Translations under genes and position numbers: made by a program
Source of the DNA: Leptodactylus fallax
Taxonomy: Eukaryota; Chordata; Amphibia; Anura; Leptodactylidae
NCBI GenBank assembly: GCA_947044405.1
Contig: CAMRHE010000157.1
Span: forward strand, 124,001 to 188,000
Direction of reading: 5' to 3'
Length of the DNA: 64,000 bases
Shown here: in pieces, positions 58,991 through 64,000 of the stretch
Layout: every line of letters starts with the position of its first letter
Position numbering within the stretch: position 1 is the first letter of the stretch
Notes under the pieces: generated by a model
Seen by the model: only the letters and a program-made list of their open reading frames with translations
Told to the model about the DNA's origin: nothing
The model's database searches: none

Positions 58991-59401
58991 TTTAAAGGAG
59001 TAAAAACATAACTTTGTAGCCACAAATTGATGAAGCAATGCATAAATGAGATGAGCACCCACTGGGGTGGAAGCCCTGGGGGAAAATTTACGCCAGCTCG
59101 CAGCTGGTGTACATTTTCCCCCATCATTTATGCCAGATTTCCGACAAAGATAAATCTGTAGAGCCTGGGCCCCGCCCCTGCCATGACCCCTTTTCAGGGA
59201 AGTGGCGATGGCAGTGCAGAAGTAATAAAGTTGGATTGATTTTTTTTTTTTTTTTTTTGCACAAGACCAATTTGTGCAAAAAAATTGTAGCTTTTTATGC
59301 CTTGTACGCCAGAAAACACAAGACATAATAAATCTACCAAACTGTCTTTGGATTACTTCAGTCTGTGGCCATAAAGTTAGGTTTCTGCTATATTAAAAAT
59401 C
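58991..59401. repeat. MITE-like repeat related to 34861-35300, with another repeat inside
   Basis: The left 'ttaaaggagtaaaaacataa' and 'gtagccacaaattgatgaag' match 34861-34945. The right 'gtggccataaagttaggttt' then 'ctgctatattaaaa' mirrors them. The middle has 'cagctcgcagctg' and a T18 tract. Confidence 0.6.
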
Positions 59402-59599
59402 CCTTCACACGACTAAAAAAGAAGAGGAATTTGAGACAGTCTTTCGAATACCAGCCCTGGGCATCCTGCGGTTTACTTGTTGACTAGCCCCATAGACAGT
59501 GGGGGTTATCAGCAGTAGTCTTGCCACCACAGGTTCAGCAGTGGAATCTGCAGTAAGATCAAGCAGGATGCTTCTTTTATCAGGGTCCTGAAAAAAAAA

Positions 59600-59735
59600 A
59601 GAAGCATTAGTCACTGCCTCCCATTGAAGTCAATGGGAGGCAGATTCTGGCTGGAATCAGGAGCAGATTCTGATGTGGAATCTGCCTCAAAATCAGCTCC
59701 AAATTCCTCTATGTGGAGGTAGGTTTGTGAGGGAT
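59600..59735. repeat. Short interspersed repeat
   Basis: Repeated words 'gcagattctg' and 'ggaatctgcctc', plus the palindrome 'cctcccattgaagtcaatgg' followed by gagg. It is similar in wording to 11644-11935. Confidence 0.55.
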
Positions 59736-59785
59736 GTTGAACCTGACAGGCTCACTTTAAGATGGTCACATGGTAAATTATCTCC

Positions 59786-60015
59786 TTAAAAAGGGGTTGT
59801 GCAGGATTTAGAGCCTGTCCCTCTCCAGCTGACTGACTGTCGAAAGCGAAGAGACTCACATGACTACTGAGACCAGTGAGTTCTGGTAAAAAGAAGGAAA
59901 TAAGACCTGGACTGTACAATGGAGTGCCAAGGATAGAAGAGAATGAAATTTTTTTCTTTTACACCCAACCTGGCAACCCCTTGAGTTTGCTCTAAACCTT
60001 AGACAACCCTTTTAA
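59786..60015. mobile_element. TTAA-flanked MITE (230 bp), related to 14760-15072
   Basis: The left end TTAAAAAGGGGTTGTGCAGG with 'atttagagc', and the right end 'gctctaaaccttagac' then AACCCTTTTAA, are inverted. TTAA is at both edges. Non-coding. Confidence 0.8.
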
Positions 60016-60884
60016 CAATACTTTCCTCTTAATGGCTTAAGAGGTCCTGTTTAAGCAGTGTTTTTTTTTTTTGGTTTTTTTTTTGAGTCCATCAAATTTC
60101 CTAAAAGATCTGTTTTAGTAAATACTTGAATACCCCTAAATGTAATAATTCTGGATAATGTTTTCTTAGAATACTGCATTGTGCTGTTACCTGTTGAAGG
60201 TGCACCCCCTACACAGTCCGGCACTGCCCAGTCACTACTGTCATTTATTTACATGTTTATGAAACATTATAAAAAAAGAGCATAAGAAAAGATATTCCAC
60301 AATTGTTATTTCAGTCTTAAGTGGAAATACCTCTTAAAAAATATAAGGGTTTATAGATATGAAATGTAAGCAGGTTTTACTAGGATTCTACATTTTTCAC
60401 TTGCTACAGAGCCAATGTTAAGCAGAAGTGGGAGGTTTACTGTTCCTGATGTAGACATATAAAGGGTGTGTCACTAAATATTAGGAAGGTGGGAGCTTAA
60501 ATTAAAACTACTTTCAATTTTCTTTACGCATTTAGAGAATTAATCAACTCTATAAAATGATTTCATTACCGAAATTTGCCTCCTTGTGGTATAAAATTGT
60601 GCCTGAAGCTGGCTTTTTGGCCTGTGTTCCTTTGCTTCTATCTTTGGCACTTCTTTCAGTTGCAAAGTGAGATCACTACTCCATGTCTAGGTTGTTGGGA
60701 GTACAGGGGCGTGGTGTGGTATATGGGTTGGTGATGTGTACTGATAGGCAGAGTGTATAGGTGGGCAGTATGCACTTGAATGATGTAGAAGCCCAGTTGT
60801 TTGATGTCATGTAGCATGCAGAGCCCAAGTCAGTCTTCTTACAGGGCTCTGCAGCTGCATAGAGTGTACCTGTACACTCAGTGT

Positions 60885-61135
60885 CCAGGCAGGGAGATGT
60901 GGAGGAGGATGACAGGAGCCGGGCTCAGGGCTCCCTATATAGCAGTGTACACTATACGCCAGTGTACACAGTGCTCAGCTACCTTGAGGAGAGACAGAAG
61001 CTGGAGCACAATTTCTCAGTACAGCTCCTGTGCTCTGGCTTCTGTCTCTGCTCAAGATAGCTGAGCGCTGTGCACACTGGCTGCTGTATAGTGAGCCCGT
61101 CTCCTTCATTTGCCTCCACATCTCCAGCTGCCAAG
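60885..61135. repeat. Long hairpin, about 110-bp arms
   Basis: 'gctcagctaccttgaggaga' pairs with 'tctgctcaagatagctgagc', 'cagaagctggagcaca' with 'tgtgctctggcttctg', and outward 'gagatgtggagg' with 'cctccacatctc'. It lies in a crtc3 intron and is probably a MITE; its ends are not clear. Confidence 0.75.
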
Positions 61136-61884
61136 CTCATCACAGGGACCGTAGCTTAGCAAGTCTGCAGCCTCTGCCGTTGATACTCCTATATCTGGCA
61201 ATTCCTAGATTTCAGATGATGGAGATAACTGAGTTGTTCAATGACCTGGGTTTTCCCTGATTGGCTGTGTATGTGCATGATTGGAACTATGGGCATATTG
61301 AAATATTGCATACAGTACTGGCTGACATCACACAGAGAAGACATGTTCCCTAGAAACTGGCTAAAAGCAGGAAGTGCGAGAGAAAATCTGGACTGTCGCA
61401 CAGGGAAATAAACTGCAGAAAATGTATTTTTCAGTGAAAAGAAATTGTGTGGAGTAATGTTTTCACACATACTTGCATAATAACATTTTTTTTTTTTTTT
61501 TTTTAATAAGTTTAGTTATGATTTAAGATTCACCTAAAGCTGTAAAAATACCTAATCTACATGTGTGATTTATGTCACAACCAATTCATAGTATTTTTAT
61601 TGCATCATCATTGTACTAAAACTCAGTGTAGATTTAGGTTTAGCATGGAATTGCGTTTTTACCCATTTATTAACTTTTTATAGGCCATGATAACCTGGTA
61701 TTAAATTAAAGGGTGATTTCATACTTTTTGTGCAGGTTTTTGATCCAGAACTTATACCATTTCTTTTGAATTTACTCAAAAAGGATCACAAGCTGCCAAC
61801 AAAAACTGCAACATTTTCCAAACACAACTGTGTGAAACCATTCTAACAGCTGTGAATGAAGCACATATGTAGCTGAAATTTTAC

Positions 61885-62183
61885 CTGTGAATTGTGTGGC
61901 ATATTCATTGGGCTGGTGGGTGAAAATTGTCCACTAATGCTCCGATTTGACTCGCTGCCTGGGGTCAAGGTCAGCGGGCTAACAGGAGTGTGCCTTCGCC
62001 TAGGGGAGCTGCCAAGATTGGCCGTTGAGAGAGAAGGGTTGCTGAGGGATGCCAGGCGAAGAGACGGGTGAAGTGATGGGTTGGAGCGGCCAGCTGGAGG
62101 TCCGTGGTTGTTTACAGGAGAACCCATAGAACTATTGTTCAGGGTCGCTTGTATGGATGGATTGCTACGAGTGTTCTGCAAAC
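61885..62183 (-). CDS. crtc3: crtc3 coding exon (first of five seen; earlier exons lie outside the window)
   Basis: The acceptor 'ttttaatgcag' precedes GTTTGCAG, and the donor is CAG|gtaaaa. It is 299 bp, taking two bases of a split codon at its start and ending in phase 0. It encodes LQNTRSNPSIQATLNN, then LHPSLRLASLSNPSLSTANL, then RRRHTPVSPLTLTPG, and ends MPHNSQ. These blocks correspond closely to CRTC3 (LQ-x-x-RSNPSIQATLN; LHPSLRLFSLSNPSLST; RRRQPPVSPLTLSPG, as I recall it). CRTC1 lacks the first two blocks and CRTC2 is more distant, so this exon identifies the paralogue. The five exons together code for about 327 C-terminal residues. The N-terminal CREB-binding domain and the SIK sites are not in this window. 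Confidence 0.93.
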
Positions 62184-63257
62184 CTGCATTAAAATAGGTA
62201 AATAAACAATGATCCTATAAAAGACTAATCTGCATGTGGCAGATCTTCCATGACAATTCAATGCTGCCATCCAGGAAATACATTAAAGAGCAAACATCCG
62301 GAAGCTGTCGGCTCAATGCCAAGTTTGTGAGAGAAGGCACTTTATGACAAGAGCAGTGATCAAAGCAGCAAAGTAATAGAAGGAAATATTTTCTTCTCAG
62401 AAGATTATAGTTATAAATATTAGAATATATAAACTAGTATATAGAGCCATTGTTATTTATACACCCGCTAAAAGCTTCAAACTACTGATACTATCAATAT
62501 CTTTACTTTATTACACAAATCCAGAAGAAATCTGTAAAGTAAGCAGCTTTAAAGTAGATAGGAATTAGAAATATCTGACATCCCCATACACAAGTCCCTA
62601 TTCACTGGCATATAATGGCTGTATTATCAAGAACTACTTGGTGGAACTTGAACACTTGCATATTGAAGTAAGAGAGTGGGCTACGAGGCACAAAGACCCT
62701 ATTGAAAAAGGCAAAGCTTTCCATGAGGGTTTTTTTTTTTTTTTTTAATTATTATTATTTCTGGCTCACCCCCTTACACTGCTATAGCTCAGTCCCTGCT
62801 ACTAGGTTTCCAATCAGCTTCTATATAATACCACATTAATCTACAATATTTAACAAAAGTGACTAAAATAAAGATCACTGTGCAAGTGCTGAAAATGACA
62901 AGGTAAAATAACTATATAAAACTTTCCTTCTTATTCATTAACCCCATTTGCCATGCTATACAATGCAAAAAAAGCTCTAAACCAGGATGTATGGAAAAAG
63001 CTCTAAACCAAATTTTTTTTATCTGCATCCAAACCATTCGAGAGGCAGTCACATCATAATTATCTGATTTGTGGAGACTTCCTGATGCACTATATGGTGA
63101 GAGGGGGTGGAACATGCATGTTAGTCTCTATTATAACTTATAGTAAATATGAAATGCTGAACTGTTACCACGTCAACCTAAGTATGGCCCAGAATTGGGA
63201 CCCCACCTCTCAGATATTATAAAAATTTATTTATATATATTATACTGTACATACACA
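62184..63257 (-). other. crtc3: Upstream intron of crtc3 (partial)
   Basis: No further coding exon could be recognised upstream of 62183 within the window, so the intron continues at least to the Tc1 element at 63258. Confidence 0.6.
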
Positions 63258-64000
63258 CAGTATCTTACAAAAAGTGAGTACACCCCCTCACATTTTTGTA
63301 ATTATTTCATTATATATTTTCATGGGACAACACTAAAGAAGTGACACTTTGATACAATGTAAAGTAGCCAGTGTAGAGCTGACTGTTGTGCCATCAAAAT
63401 CACTCAACATACAGCCATTAATATCTAAACCCCGGCAACAAGCACGAGTACACCCCTAAGTGAAAATGGACAAATTGTGCCCCAAGTGTCAATATTTTGT
63501 GTGGCCACCATTATTTTCCAGCACTGCCTTAACCCTCTTGGGCATGGAATGGAGTTCACTAGAGCATCACAGGTTTCCACTGGAATCCTCTTCCACTCCT
63601 CCATGATGTAGCTGGTGAATGTTAGAGACCTTGCGCTCCTCCACCTTCCGTTTGAGGATGCCCCATATCAATTGGGTTTAGGTCTGGAGACATGCTTGGT
63701 CAATCCAGCACCTTTACCATCAGTTTCTTTAGCAAGGCAGTGGTCATCTTGGAAGTGTGTTTGGGGTGGTTATGTTGGAATACTGCCTTGCGGTCCAGTT
63801 TCCGAAGGGAGGGGATCATGCACTGCTTCAGTATGTCACAGTACATGTTGGCATTCATGGTTCCCTCATTGATGTAGCTCCCCACATCCGGCAGCACTCA
63901 TGCAGCCCCAAACCATGACACTCCCACTACCCTGCTCCACAGTAGGAAAAACACACTTGTCTTTGTACTCCTCACCTGGTTGCCACCATACACGATTGAC
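63258..64000 (-). mobile_element. Tc1-type element cut by the right edge, defective
   Basis: The terminus 'cagtatcttacaaaaagtga' is followed by 'gtacaccccctcac', echoed inside by 'gagtacacccctaagtg' (63444), an IR/DR-like pair. The minus strand then encodes transposase remnants. Only the 3' part of the element lies in the window. It sits within the crtc3 intron and is in the same orientation as that gene. Confidence 0.88.
63500..64000 (-). pseudogene. Tc1-type transposase, partial and broken
   Basis: Minus-strand frames read MNANMYCDILKQCMIPSL, then AVFQHNHPKHTSKMTTALL. The Tc1 consensus here is FQHDNDPKH, so a codon has been lost and an Asp changed, which removes the second catalytic residue. 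Further frame changes occur before the C-terminus. The N-terminal half is outside the window. Confidence 0.85.

Larger units (their letters stand above)
58712..61884 (-). other. crtc3: crtc3 intron
   Basis: GT-AG intron of about 3.2 kb, with several MITE-like insertions listed separately. Confidence 0.85.

Overview
This is nuclear DNA from a vertebrate, most likely a frog (Anura). The evidence is four single-exon class II (tetrapod-type) olfactory receptor genes, a spliced gene whose protein matches CRTC3, and a very dense mix of Tc1/mariner, hAT, TTAA-flanked MITE-like and L2/CR1-like elements with AT-rich spacers. The species cannot be named from the window.

Layout. From 1 to 39 kb lies an olfactory receptor cluster: four intact receptors on the + strand (2736-3671, 12508-13452, 26875-27819, 37808-38752). 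They are close paralogues and are separated by transposon-filled DNA. Between them sit Tc1 elements (8.4-10.0, 15.6-17.2, 23.8-25.4, 25.8-26.4 and 29.7-31.3 kb), two adjacent hAT-type elements carrying large 31-bp minisatellites (18.9-20.2 and 20.7-22.7 kb), an L2/CR1-type retrotransposon relic (31.9-33.3 kb), and a degenerate minisatellite (36.0-37.3 kb). From 39 to 51 kb I see no host gene, only repeats, a poor-quality homopolymer block (40.8-41.1 kb) and an intact DD38E Tc1-type element (48.6-50.2 kb). From 51.9 to 62.2 kb the last five coding exons of crtc3 lie on the minus strand. They are in phase with each other and end in a stop codon; the upstream exons lie beyond the window. A further Tc1 element is cut by the right edge.

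Host functions. The receptors are odorant GPCRs of sensory neurons. CRTC3 is a cAMP-responsive coactivator of CREB, and only its C-terminal part, including the transactivation end, is encoded here. The two loci are not evidently linked in function. Transposition has shaped the window most. Two transposases are still open (30050-31090, DD34E; 48747-49796, DD38E), each with a nearly identical broken sister copy nearby. The two hAT-type elements have different ends but share a palindromic core and related minisatellites, and this is the most unusual structure found.
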